Shown piece after piece: positions 51,561 through 64,000 of a stretch of DNA of 64,000 nucleotides (its first letter is position 1; every line of letters begins with the position of its first letter). Source of the stretch: Aphis gossypii (Eukaryota > Arthropoda > Insecta > Hemiptera > Aphididae); contig NC_065531.1 in NCBI RefSeq assembly GCF_020184175.1, positions 57,805,213-57,869,212 of the forward strand, written 5' to 3'. The position numbers were made by a program, and so were the translations under genes. Under the pieces are notes generated by a model, which saw only the letters and a list, made by a program, of their open reading frames with translations, had not been told where the DNA came from and did no database searches.

Positions 51561-54162
51561 TTTTATTGTATAGAACAAATCACGAATGGCTTAAAATCAT
51601 ATAACAAATTCATTGATTAATTGTATAAAATTACTAATTAATTTTCAATTGTATAATATTGATGTATTATCAAACAAATATGGCGTACAATCAGCACATT
51701 TAATGAAAGTAAAGAATACAGAAACACGAGTGAGGAAGTCATGCAATGATGGCACCTTAGGATATATTAAACTATTAAAATAATTTATTGTAATCAAAAT
51801 ATATATAATTGTATTATGAATCAAATCATATGTTTGTAAACTATATAATATTACCTATGGTCAAAGATTAACGGAAAACAAAATCGTGATAATATGTTTA
51901 TTTGTAATATCGTAAATTAGTAATATAATATTTACAACGACTGTCAATCTGATAAAACAAAATGTTATTTTATAGCTTCATGCAAATTATTGGCTGAAAC
52001 TCTGTATATTATACACAAAATAAATAAACTACTACAACTGTGTATGACACTTTCTTGATTATGATTCCTATGAAAAACTAAGTAAAATATACATCAAAAT
52101 GGTTTTTACTTTTCATATAAAATATACACAAATATGTAGGTACAATATTCCAAATAACAATATTGTACTATGCATATTCATATGTGAATAAATTCTGGTA
52201 CTAAAATACTGTATTTTACATATAAAATTAACATTTTTAAATAATTATAATACGTACATAAATTATATTAAATTTTAATATTACAAACTAGTAGACAGTT
52301 GTATTAATGTATTACAGTACATGATGCGGCGCCGCTGATTCGAGTACGCAACAATAATATTTTCATTAATAAGATGTTGAAAAGGGTAATATTTTTATAA
52401 GTAAACAATTATGTGGTAAAGCAAATATTATAGCTAACATAAATATTTACATTTTTTTCATTTTTGAAAGAAATAAATTTTTTTTTAAATTAGCTTTTTC
52501 AAAGATACTTTATTTTATTTTTAAACCCATTTATTATAAATTACATATAGGTATTTAAAATTCAAAATACTTAATAATTACTAATAAAAAAATAAAAATG
52601 ATTTAATTTATGTTTTTAAAATAATGTCCTGCTCTATATATATATATTTTTTGATAATTTTTATAAAAAAAATTATATTTCACAAAATTCTTCAACTTTT
52701 GATGCAATTAACTAAAATATTGTTCAAACAAAAAAGTTCATTATAGAAAAAAACTTTAAACGCTCAAAAAAAATAAAAAAATAAAAATGATTCATTTAAT
52801 TAAGTGAATCGAATGTGTTGAAACATGATCATTGATCATCAATACATTATTTTACAAATTGCTCAAAATAATTATAAATAATTTATCATTTTGTGAATTA
52901 TTTTATTTTAGTTTTTTTTTTGTTTTTTTTTAATTAATTTTATCATATTATAAAAAATTATAACTAGTTGAATATAATTTATACTGATTTCTAATAATTC
53001 ATACAATTATATAAATGTCTGGGTTTACGAGGAAACAACATTTTCATTTTAAATAAATGCAATGAAATTATGAAAGTGCAAAGAATATAAGTCATTTCTC
53101 AAATGAATATAACGTTACTAACTTTTACTACCATATTATATAATTTAACTTATTTATTGAATTATTGTTTTGTATAATATTATGATTAATTATTATTTTA
53201 AAATATAGAATCTTATATATTTATATAAAAATATATAATATGATAAACTATATTATATAATATTGAAATATTATAAAATTTACTCATGGTAGTTATATCT
53301 AAATTATAATCCTTAAAATCAAATAGAATAACAAAGTTATTTTGTAAATATAGAGATCTTCAATAGTGATCTTAGTTATTTATATATATACCACTTTTAA
53401 TAACAACTGGTATTCTTTGAGCTCTTCATAAAAAGTAAATTCTATAATATTATTCTAAGGAATAATAGGTATTTATTAAAATTATCGCTGAAATTAATTA
53501 TAAATTTTATTTACATGTTAAATTAAATTATTTTTTTTTAACAAATAACAAATAATTTAAACGTTTTTTGGTTTTATTTTAAATATTTAATAATATTCTA
53601 TTTTAGTATATTCTAATACTTTTTTTTTTATATAATTTAAACAGTATGACAATTTGTATTTCACTAGTTAAAAATATGTCAATAGGGGTTTCAGTGTCAA
53701 TGACAGTGATGTTTGTCATTTTTTATATTACTATATAATAATACCGTGTACAGTGTAATTGTTTTAAAAATTAAAACATAAAAATGTTATCGGAAAAATT
53801 CTATATTTATGAAATTATTATACATCAAATTTAAAAATAGTTTATATATTTTATATGTTATTATATAGCCATTGTTAGGTTATTTGTTGTTTGATTACTG
53901 GGGTTGAGGTTAATACTGCTTGAAATATCATTTGAACCTTTTTAACAACCAAACCGTCATACGAAGACGTTTTCAAAAGGGTTGATTGAGCTGAAACTAT
54001 AATCCCATCGCATTTAAAAAAGACTCGGTTGGGACCAGCTTAAGCTATTTTGGATATTCTTCCTCAACTTTATCCTTCCTATATGTTCATACATATTCAA
54101 TGATTTAATGCATATTCATTTAGACAGGTCACATAAAATGGACTTTGGGAAAGAGTTTAATA

Positions 54163-54194
54163 TGCACGCGTGCACGTTTGTGTGTGTGTGTGTG
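54163..54194. repeat. 12-base perfect palindrome next to a TG repeat
   Basis: TGCACGCGTGCA at 54163-54174 is followed by a short TG run (about 54179-54193). Alternating purine-pyrimidine sequence of this kind can adopt Z-DNA. Confidence 0.6.
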
Positions 54195-54352
54195 GATAAA
54201 AAGTATTAACATTTTACACCTTGCCCATACATACGATGACATTTAGTCCACATTATAACTACCTACTTATAAGATTGCAAAATATACCATTTTGTAAAAA
54301 AAAAAAAAATATATATCAACATATTATCTGTTTATAGTTGTTGTAAATGAGT

Positions 54353-54380
54353 CTTTTTTGGGGGGGGGGTCTTTTTTTTT
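54353..54380. repeat. Ten-base G run between T runs
   Basis: Ten G bases (54360-54369) lie between TTTTTT and a run of T bases. This is striking in DNA this poor in G+C. It may be a real mononucleotide repeat or an assembly or sequencing artefact. Confidence 0.8.
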
Positions 54381-55456
54381 TCTATGGAAAGAATAAATTT
54401 ACTATATAATAATTTTTATAATAGAATAACAATTATGTGATGCATTATAATATTTAAGTTAAAGTTATTATTACGTCAACAATTCTTAAATAAAGACATT
54501 ATTTGAAATGGACGTTCTAATAACGATTTTGTGTTTTCGTCTATAATACAAGTGACAAAGAAATATTACATTTGTCATTATCTGTAATGTCTTTTAATAC
54601 ATTTAATTAATATAATGTATATTATTGATTTTACTCAAACAGAAGAAAACATTAAATGGATTTTAATATTATTTCTGCATCTGAATACATAAAGCAGTTA
54701 ATAAATACCTTCTTATATTTTGGTTTTTTTTTAAATAAAAACATCAAATAAATCAACAATAAGTAATATAATATATATATAATATATATTATATTTTATA
54801 ATATAATTAAAATGTTGTAACTTATTAAGAACTAAACATTTAGTTTTAAATTTAAAAATATTATGTATAATATGTATTCTGTCTAACTTTCATGTTTTGT
54901 ACATTTTGGATATTTTAAAATATATCATAAATTAATTTCTGTTTGATTAATTTATAGTATTTTTTTTTTTTAACATTTATTTTGCCTGGATATTGTTACT
55001 TCTATAACTTTATTGATCAATATATTGGATTAATTATATTATGACACTCTCAAACATATATTCCCATAATTTACACACACACATAAATTCTCCTACATAC
55101 CTACATAGTACATACATTGATAATATAAAGTGATTCAAACAATATTCCTGTAGTTGAATATTGAGTGTAACCAAACGTCATACTACAAACAGTACAAACT
55201 GACTCACAAAAAACTAAAACGCTTAATTGGTCTTTTCAACGTTTTTTTCTCTCTCTCCCATAACTCATGTTGATTTATGAGACAATATTTTGTTTTTTAC
55301 ACCCAATTTATAATACTTTATCATTTAAATTATTTTCAAATGTACTTATTCATTTTTAATACTTATTATATATTATATTTATTATAGTAATCATATATAT
55401 TTAATACATTGTGATATAGATAATTGGTTAAACATATTATATTAAGTATGGGATAA

Positions 55457-55630
55457 ACAAAACATTTGCATTTCGTGTCCAAGTGTGCCTTATTTTCCAT
55501 ATACCTATGCTACAGCATATATTTGAAATCGAAAAGGTTTCTGATAATATATAGACCAAGAGACGTAAATAGGGAGCTGGTCCACCACACCTGTCAACAG
55601 AATCCAAAGATTGATAGCCTCGACGTATGA
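55457..55630 (+). other. Candidate open frame, 57 codons, without ATG
   Basis: Open from after a TAA at 55454 to TGA at 55628-55630. The second half is polar and mixed in codon use: YRPRDVNRELVHHTCQQNPK. The first half is hydrophobic. No acceptor is convincing and no family is recognised. It sits at the left of the 55.5-56.0 kb island. Confidence 0.2.
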
Positions 55631-56050
55631 AAAAAAATGTATATATGTATAAATAAATAAAAAAGGGGTTGTTTTTATTTTACAACGAACAGAGATACAA
55701 CCGATATTCCCTAGACATACATACCTTTATATAGTAATTGCCACAAGATTTATTCTCAAAACGTTTCGTTTTGAATATACATTTAACGCGCCGCGCGCCG
55801 GTGATGTAATTTTTTCAATTTGAAATTGTGGAAACCATAAACAATATATTATTGTGTTATACTCGGGTCACCGTTGCGGTTTTAAACACACTTCCATAGC
55901 ATTCCGTTCTGAATAAAATAATTCAACACAATATCATTTAAACCACAACAACGTTTAAATAGCGTTGTTCGATTTCCTACAAAATTTTGTAGAAATTTAA
56001 CCAACCACAATAGTTTCCAAATGTTTGCTATGTATAAGAACATTTAGTAC
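55631..56050. promoter_or_regulatory. CpG-richer island with a 15-base all-G/C core
   Basis: CGCGCCGCGCGCCGG at 55787-55801 contains only G and C in a window dominated by A and T. Around it lie ttgcggtttt, gggtcaccg and aacgttt words. The block looks like a promoter or enhancer; no coding frame supports a gene. Confidence 0.3.
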
Positions 56051-56223
56051 ACACTATAATATAGTATATACACATAAGTATAATATGTTTGGTGTATTGT
56101 TATGCATATATATTACTACATGACGCAATATTATTGTATACATATAATTATGTATATTATTAATTTACATCTTTCAAAGTTTACACTCAATAATATACAC
56201 CAAATAAGTCATAGCACCTATGT

Positions 56224-56259
56224 AAAACCCAATAGCCAATAGGTATAGAATTGGGTTTT
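56224..56259. repeat. Perfect 10-base inverted repeat
   Basis: AAAACCCAAT (56224-56233) and ATTGGGTTTT (56250-56259) are separated by 16 bases, so a stable hairpin is possible. Confidence 0.6.
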
Positions 56260-59200
56260 GTTGTAGAAATAAAATAAATAAATTCAATGTACCAAAGTTT
56301 GAAGAACTGAACAATATAAAAAATAGTGGCTGAAATTATTTCTAAGTTTTACCGATTTTTAACTTTTCTGTGAATCTAAAATCTTATTAATCACGTATAT
56401 TTTTTTATAAAATATACTCAGAAATGCCTTTTTATTGTACATTACAATATTTAAAGACTATTTTTCGAAAATTATAATCAATATTATCAAAGGAATATTA
56501 TTTAAAGAATATTTCGTAATTTGTATATCTCAGGTTTTAAAACCTAGTGTAATACGTACACAACTAAAAATAATGGTGAAAATTTAAAATAAGAAACAAA
56601 ATCATTTAAAGAAAAACTCATGACTGTAAAAAATACTGATCTACCAAAATTATTATAACTTTCACAAATGCCTTGTAATTTTTTTCTATTTAGATACCTA
56701 ATTTTTTTTTGAAGATTTAATGGTTTATAGGAAAATATGTTTTAAAAAAATATATTTTCGTACTTAGTGTTATTCAATGTGTATTAAAAATAATCAAAAT
56801 ATTTAAGTTGACAACATAACTTAAAAATGTCACTAAGGACTATTGTAGTTAATATTATGTTTGAAATTTATAAAAATTTAAATAATAAAAAGTGTGTTTG
56901 TGTGTTTTTAATAATAATAATAACAAATTGTTCTTAATTATTTGATTACAAATAATTGGTTAGCTTATAATTTTATGGTAATTAAAATTTAAATACAATA
57001 TTAGGAGGCTTGTCATGTGTGTATGTGTACATAGATTGTTAAAAGGGTTTAAAGGTCAACCGTTGTATTTCCTGAACAACAAAATAAAGTATTATTTTAT
57101 ATATTACTTATTAGGGGACAATTAACATCTATTATAATCATATACAATATAATATTGTGCGAATAAAATACTTGACACCACAACAGGTAATGTATTTAGG
57201 ATATTGCAAAAGTATGACAAATTATACTTATAAAAAAAAAAATTAATGCATAAATACTAGTGTAGTTTTTACAAGTGATTTTTTAATTTATTTTAAGTGT
57301 ATTGTGTTATTTTTTGTTTTTAATTATTATTATTGGATTACTCATAAAATTTAATTGAATAAATGTAAAATAAAAGTCATTTAAAAATTTAAACAAGCAC
57401 TTCCTGAACAAGTGATTTGGTTTTTCTTATGTTATATAGTATAAGAATGTGGTTTTATTTTATGTTTGATACAAATAATACAATGTTAAATAACATAAGT
57501 TAGCTAAAATTATTTTAAAATACCTAAGAAAATAAAATCTAAATTAAAGATATTAACAACATTTTATCAAGGAAAAAAATGTTTCAAAAATATTAAGATA
57601 TTATGTACCCAATGAATTGAAACAAAAGTTTAAGAATCATAAATCATGCTAATAATACATAAATTTAATATTTTTCCATAATATTCTTCCGTGCGGAAAT
57701 AAAAACTGAATAAAAAGAGCATATAAATGAACTTAATAATGGTTACTAGATTTAGAATAAATGTTTACGTTTGCAATTTAAAAATCAATCATTTAAAAAA
57801 AATCTTCCATGATAGACAAAAAGAATAAGAATAAAAATAAAAAAAATCAACTAACTTTTTTACAAGACAAACAATATTATTTATTGTTAAATAATAAATA
57901 ATTGTATTTTGATACTAATTTTTTTTATTTTGAATAAATAAAACAATAAGCATTGTATATTATATACTATTATTAAAACAATAATCTGAAATACAAATAT
58001 TAAACATTTCTGAGTTTAGCTATGCAATTATTAAAAAACATTAGATGATTTGGTCAAAAGTCTAATTAATAAAATTATTGTAGACATTATTTAACAAAAT
58101 TATTAAAATTAAATTTTATATATGTTTGTCAACACTCGAATTCAATGTATAGTGTTGTTTTTTATTTTTATATTTTATTATACATTTTAAAATTTAGTAT
58201 GTATCATTATATTGGAAGGTTTACTCGTAGTAATATTGAACATTTTAAATAATAACTTCAAAACGTCTGAGCAAATTATTTAGACTGTATAAATATAATT
58301 AAAACTTCATAACTATATTATTATTTACACTACCTAAAACTATCGATAGTAAAACATAAAAATCTTAGTGAAGACAAATTCGTGTAAAAGATAATCGCTT
58401 AAAATTGATTATATGGTAGGAGTTTTTAAATTAAAAGTTTACTAATAAAAATATATTGTAGATGCATTCTGTTAGATTATTTTTATGAAAACAATATACG
58501 TTATCGATAGACACTATTACGTTGTATATATAATTAAAAGTTTGATAACACATTACATTATTAAATAGTAACTGAATAAAAATAATTTTTAAACAACTAA
58601 TTTTCTCAAAAAAATACCATTATTATTTTCTCCTACTTTGTTATTATATTGATGTTAAATGTGTATCTTAAAATTTTTTTTAAATATTTTAAAGACAGAA
58701 ATTAATTATTCCGATTAAAGTAAAATATTATTTTTCATAATCAAGAGAACACTATAAATATTATGAAATATGTATTTTTGTTATGTGTATAACATTTTTC
58801 AATGTCGTTAAATTAATATTGTCCAATCACATAATATTAATCAAATACATGTATTTATTTATTATAATAGAGGACACAATTTAGAAACAATCAATCATTT
58901 TGATATACATCACAGCACTATTCAAGTATAAAATCAGTTAACATAATATGTGACGTAAGTACCGAATATAAGCATATCCTTACACGGGTTTTAACGTTTG
59001 GTATTTATACATTTGATTAAACCCATAGATATTAAGGTAATGTTTTTATTTAAAATTATAGCTACGTACTTTAATTATAATAAAACATAATTTGAAAAGG
59101 GATAGAAAAGGAGTAGGTACGTGAGAATGTTTTTAGATAATAATATATCAACAATAACAAATTCAATTTAGAATTTATTCTATTACGTAAGCAAATTCAA

Positions 59201-59635
59201 ACCACTTTTTATTTATTTTAAAATATTGTTTTTATTGATTTTAAAACTACACAATGGGCATAGGTGTACGGAATAAATTGTGTTAACAGCACACCTTTAA
59301 GCATAAAGGGTTTTATATATTTTAATCAGATTCAATAGAAAAGAAAATCGTTCATTACTTCTGATATAAATTACCTTGAAAACTACTTAAAATTAATATC
59401 ACGCATCAACAGAGTCGAAACTACGAGTATTGATTGGTTTTAGATTTGTGACTGTATAATATTATGTTAAAAAATAAAATAAAAAAACTGCACACCGTTT
59501 TGATTTTTATTATTCAAAGCCAAAGTGCCATTAGTCAGTTTGAATTTAAAATTTCGTAAATACGCTTTGCAGGCCTAAAACCAAAGTTATATTTATATTA
59601 CTTTTAACGAATTTATCAATAATGGATTCACTAAA
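56260..59635. other. A/T-rich non-coding stretch
   Basis: Only A/T-rich sequence, with a small mixed patch at 58900-59000 that includes gac|gtaagt. No gene is supported. Confidence 0.45.
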
Positions 59636-59639
59636 AACG

Positions 59640-60380
59640 CCTATCAAACCGCGGCCCGTCTCATTGGTTTTAGTGTCAAGTTTTTTTTTCTCCTACCACC
59701 CGCCCCTATAGGCACGGGTTCTCACTACCATATTGGCCACGATGGCAAAATACCAAAGTGTCCCGTTTTAATTACGGCGATTAAGTTCACTTCGGTGGCC
59801 AAACATTAATATCGGCTGGGCGGGAATGTGGCGAGCGGGTGACCAGTTCGTCGCGCCTTGAATAAAGCACACTATGGATGTGGGTTGACTTGCGGGAGGT
59901 AGAAGTCATCGCCAAACAAGAAATTTGCGGGCGTCTGCAAAAGTTCTGCCCACCAAAGGAATCCGGCACGCTGGTCACGTAAAGCCTGGCTCTGCTGAAA
60001 CCGAAAGTCTCTCCCATGTCGTTGTCCCCCATGAATTCAAAGTACATCCAACCGAACAATAATGAAAAACATCTATTTTCCCTGCAAAATGACCTCGTTT
60101 TCCTTTGTGGTATTTTTTCCCCTATATATGACACGCCAAAATCAGTAAACTTCTTACCTATCTACATAATAATATATACGAACAATGATAACATATGGAC
60201 ATTCTCAAATTCATCCCTAAACGGCACTGTTTCTGGTGGACTTTCCGGTAATCATCCCTTTGCTAAACGACGACCGGTTTTGGTTCAATAAACTTAAAAT
60301 CGAATCAGAATAAAAGAGAAATTCTTAAAAGTTTCTTCCACTCCGTTTGTACGGACCATTTATTACGTTTGAGTCACTCG
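59640..60380. promoter_or_regulatory. Strong G+C/CpG-rich island with open frames on the minus strand
   Basis: This is the most sharply bounded G+C-rich block in the window, with many CpG (ccgcggcccg, gtcgcgcc, gcgggcgtc). The minus frame 60134-59787 is open for 115 codons; its middle (GWMYFEFMGDNDMGETFGFS, then SRARLYVTSVPDSFGG) looks coding. Downstream on the same strand other frames look better for a while: a LFGDDFYLPQVNPHP stretch ending at TAG, then an IQGATNWSPARHIPAQP stretch. That pattern suits a decayed coding sequence with frameshifts, or unspliced exons, or pure chance in G+C-rich DNA. No family is recognised. A CpG promoter is the alternative. Confidence 0.35.
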
Positions 60381-60384
60381 CAGT

Positions 60385-61855
60385 GCTTTTCCTTTTTGAT
60401 ACAAAAAAAATTATATTTATATGTATTTAATATTGGTATCTATACATGATTTGTATAGTGAATCTATCAATCGATCTCCATTTAAATATTATATTTGATT
60501 TATGAAAACATATTATAAAATAAATAATATATTTCTCAATACCTTACTTATAAACCGTAGGACATTTACGTTCTAAAATAAAGTTGAGATGTTTAATTTT
60601 CAACATTATAATGAATTTACCAATAATTTAATTTAAAAATAAAAATATTATTTGTACCATAGATCAGCGTATAATTTACATTATTTTAGTAATAAAAAAT
60701 CTATGCACATTATAATAATTACTTGTTATATACTTTTTTTTTTTTTTTAGAATCATTTTTCATCCCAAATTTGAGTATTTTATTAACTCAGAAAATATAA
60801 AATATTTACATTATTTTTACTATTTTTATTATTATTATTATTATTTATATCCCTTTTATACTGATTTTGCTGAATATCAAAAGAAACATTCAAGTATTGA
60901 TTACATATTTCAATTACATCATTAACGATAGTGATTTAATTTTATTAGAAGGGAAGGTAACTAAATACATTTTTATTTTCGTTGCTAAAACTTATACAAA
61001 AGTACTCTCTTTATATAATATTATATGTACAAGAATATTATATCTTATATTTATGAATGAAAAGGAATAACAGTTTACTAAACTGCTTCTTATTTTTAAG
61101 CTTATATTGTCAACTGAGATTTGTAACATTCACTGAACAACATCTTAGGAATGATAAAACGTTTCAATTAAAAGGAAAAATGTAATGCGTTTGAAACTAT
61201 AGTATATTGGATTATATAAAATAATATAAACTGAATTGAATGTTCCAGAACTCAAAATAATATTCTCTGGGTAATATAATAAAATGTTGTAGTGTTTATT
61301 TCATACTTAGTACCTTTTTTAAGGAGAAATTCAAATTTTTCTTTGTAACTTTTTTAATTACCTAACTTTACAAATTGTTTTATATTTTTAATTGATGTTT
61401 ATAAGTCTATAAGAAATTATTAAACAAGTTTTAACTTGAACTTTAGGGATTAAAACAGCTGTCTAAATATTTGTTTCAAATTAGTATTACACATTTTAAG
61501 ATTTCATTTTTTATTAAACATTTGAAAAACTTATTTACTTATGTCAAAGGTATCAGTGTTCAAAATTGTATAAATTAGTATCAAAATACGTAACTGTGAA
61601 ATTTCAATACGTTGAATTTATTAATACTCGTATTGTTCAAATTTGTATTGTATATGAATTTATCATATACCTTATACGTCAACAGTTGTGTTTAAAAACA
61701 GATACTTAAAAACTTGCAATTAATATTTTAATTCGATGTGTGTATCTTACACATTTTATTCATATTTATATTATGTTAAATACAAATAAAAAAAATGATT
61801 TATAAATAGCAACAGCGTATAAATAAAATTTTAAAGTTATTTTACATATTTTAAG
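60385..61855. other. A/T-rich non-coding stretch
   Basis: T run near 60730-60748 and an ATT repeat near 60828-60845. Nothing else is seen. Confidence 0.5.
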
Positions 61856-61859
61856 CTAT

Positions 61860-62260
61860 ACAATGTACTGGGAAACAGATTATAGTGTCCATCATGTGCC
61901 ATCGGAACTAGATGAGGACAATCGGTCATGCGTACACGTGCGTCGAATCTAAGTTTGATCTAACATGATGGGATGTTTGTTCAAATAGTGTAAAATGAAT
62001 ATTACGCTAGTGTGGCGAATTTCTAATCGTCTGTCCAAACGTAAGGCTTAACATAATGTTCATGGCTTGTTGAATATGTAAATTTCACGATAGGAAACAG
62101 ATTTTGTTCGGTGAATTGTTGAAATTTCGTAGATCGCAACATCTTAGGGTGTATACAACGGCAGTAAACAACGGTCTACGATAATAATAACTGTGCACCG
62201 TAGAATCCTTCAATGCGATGGTCGTAAATCGAGTTGAATATTCCGTGAGTAATTTATGAA
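61860..62260 (+). promoter_or_regulatory. G+C-richer island starting with a small ATG-led open frame
   Basis: ATG at 61863 opens 29 codons to TAA at 61950-61952: MYWETDYSVHHVPSELDEDN first, then a basic end. The frame is acidic with balanced codons, and it stays open upstream of the ATG to a TAA at 61803. The island continues with gcgtacacgtgcgtcg and other CpG words to about 62250. It could be the start of an unknown transcript or a regulatory element. Confidence 0.25.
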
Positions 62261-62296
62261 TATTAATTTAATCGATTATAATATGCACAAACGACC

Positions 62297-62300
<4 letters not shown>

Positions 62301-62327
<27 letters not shown>
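62301..62327. repeat. (TA)n microsatellite
   Basis: Twenty-seven bases of pure TA alternation at the right end of the 61.9-62.25 kb island, the same arrangement as the AT repeat beside the 9.9-10.4 kb island. Confidence 0.9.
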
Positions 62328-62330
<3 letters not shown>

Positions 62331-64000
62331 CAAAAGTTCCAATTTAAATGAAATAATCTTATAATTGTATTTCAAATTATATATTTATTATATATTATTA
62401 TTCACATTTAGTTATTAATAATGTTATAAATTGTAAAAATATATAACATTTAATTTTAATAAAGTTATTAATTTATCTTTTTTTTTACATACCAAAAAAA
62501 ACATCACTTTAGTGAACTTTTATTAACTTTATGATAAAATAAAATAATTTAATTCCGATCAAGTAATATTATTTAATTATAACAATAAATTATGTTAAAT
62601 TAATTATTTAAAAACTTTAATGTACATTTTACTTAGATATTATGTATTTCATGATTAAATAAATAGTATACAGAAAAAGCATAATTTTTATTTGGAGAAT
62701 TAAAAGTGATTTTGTTGATGAACTGAAATTTATAAAGCTTTGTTCCATTAAAAATTGTGTACTCGTCTTTATTTCTATATTTTATAAAAATAATGAAATA
62801 TTATAAAATAATTTTTGAATTTTTTGAAAACATTTAAATAATTTGAATATTAGATGTATTATCAATTATTTAGTTCAATACATAAAATGAAACTCAATTT
62901 ATTTATAATCATTCTATATTAGTAAGGTATTCTACAATTTATATAATTTATACACTTATCATATTAATTAATACATTATGGATAGTGAAATATTTTAAAG
63001 ATGTATAATAGTACATCACCTATATTTAAGTAATTTATCTATCCTGCCCGTGTATCTAATTCTAAATGTATTACTAATTATATTAAAAATAATAAATAAT
63101 AATAAATTTAATATGAATATTTTAACAATAAGCCTTGGTATATATGAAGAGAAAATCAATTAGTACAGAATATTATGCATACGTGAGAATAATAATGTTT
63201 TTTAGATATTTTTCAGATAGTATATCTACTATTGTAGATTTTAATTTATCATTGTATAAAAATTTCAATTATATTAAAAAAAATCTGAATATTGCATACT
63301 ATGTATTTTCATTATTAGTTAAAACATAAATTAAATGTTATACAAGTTATTATACGTAGATCAAAATACATATATTAATAATGAATTCAAATTTGTTATA
63401 TTTAAAAATAAAACCGTTGAAAAACTCATTGGATTGCGCATTTTCACAAAAAGTTTTAATGTGTAAAGTTTATTTAACGATATTAGTTTTTGAATCTTCA
63501 GAAAAACAAGTTTTATAGTATAATATTTAGTTAGTCGAATTTACTGTATAGGTTAAGTTATTATAATGTCAAGTTACTTAAGTTATACTGATAATAATTC
63601 TTTAATGATAGTTACCTTTAAACGATACTTTTATAATTTTTCATTTATGTCAAATAGTTTCAAAAATTACGTTATTATAAATCAGGTAGATACTTCACTA
63701 CTTGAAAGATTTATCACTTTTTTTTTTGTACCATTCTTTTCAATATGGATATTATTTTATAATACAATATAATTTAGATAACTCATAATAATATAAAGTT
63801 AAAAATATTTGTTGATAGCTATTTTGTATATTATACTCTTTGTGTGTGTGTGTACCCTAATTAAATTCAAGTTAAACCTATAAATATTTTAAAGAGTAAA
63901 ATATAAAAATAGTTTTATAATAAACAACATTTACAATTTATATATTATAACTTAAGACAATACGTCATTATATTATAATGAACTTTTATAATATTATTAC
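62328..64000. other. A/T-rich non-coding stretch to the window end
   Basis: Contains a short TG run at 63841-63853. The open frames here (63135-63329, 63566-63772) are A/T-rich and unsupported. Confidence 0.45.

Larger units (their letters stand above)
51561..55450. other. A/T-rich non-coding stretch with scattered short motifs
   Basis: Noted inside: a perfect GCGGCGCCGC palindrome (52326-52335), a mixed patch at 53880-54230, and the TGCACGCGTGCA palindrome and G run listed separately. An ATATAT palindromic zone lies at 54770-54800. No gene is supported. Confidence 0.4.

Noticed and set aside
49078..59120. Shared word AAAAGGAGTAGGTA near 49080 and 59108
   Set aside because: No extension on either side; likely chance.
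60016..60291. 91-codon plus-strand frame
   Set aside because: Overlaps the more coding-like minus frame and runs into A/T-rich DNA; no protein likeness.
1..64000. CRISPR arrays, tRNA/rRNA genes, bacterial operons, conserved microRNAs
   Set aside because: None of the expected repeat, cloverleaf or known mature-sequence patterns was found on reading.

Overview
The window is eukaryotic nuclear DNA. It is extremely A+T-rich, with long stretches of only A/T-rich low-complexity sequence, GT-AG splice signals and no bacterial-style gene packing. The constant recurrence of words such as taggtac, tacctat and ataatatt fits an aphid or related hemipteran genome. That assignment rests on texture only; no taxonomic marker gene is present.

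Only one gene is well supported: the 3' end of a plus-strand multi-exon gene at the left edge. An internal exon (10-113) is joined by a 467-base intron to a terminal exon (581-805, stop TAA), in matching reading phase. It encodes the last 108 whole codons of a cysteine-containing protein whose family I do not recognise. Everything to its right is intergenic or intronic territory of a gene whose exons I cannot prove.

From about 0.8 kb to 64 kb the background is A/T-rich sequence carrying two kinds of exception. The first is traces of mobile elements: a degraded non-LTR reverse-transcriptase tail (4.5-4.7 kb), a short poly(A)-tailed insertion between direct repeats (28.8-29.0 kb), two diverged copies of one dispersed repeat (18.1 and 21.6 kb), a pair of diverged direct repeats around a primer-binding-site-like word (48.4-49.3 kb), and a hairpin-bearing repeat end (51.3 kb). 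Microsatellites, homopolymers and palindromes are scattered among them.

The second is a set of islands a few hundred bases long that are clearly richer in G+C and CpG: about 1.5-1.85, 7.1-7.6, 9.9-10.4, 13.7-14.0, 25.0-25.3, 33.1-33.95, 39.7-39.95, 44.6-44.8, 45.6-46.0, 55.45-56.0, 59.6-60.4 and 61.85-62.25 kb. Several hold open frames or segments with good splice signals, but none gives a recognisable protein. They could be regulatory elements, non-coding RNA exons, decayed genes or unrecognised lineage-specific exons. I list them as candidates with low confidence.

No tRNA, rRNA, CRISPR array or bacterial feature was seen. I did not find a convincing new biological system. The best leads are the island series, the exon-like pair at 49.7-49.9 kb and the G+C-rich block at 59.6-60.4 kb.
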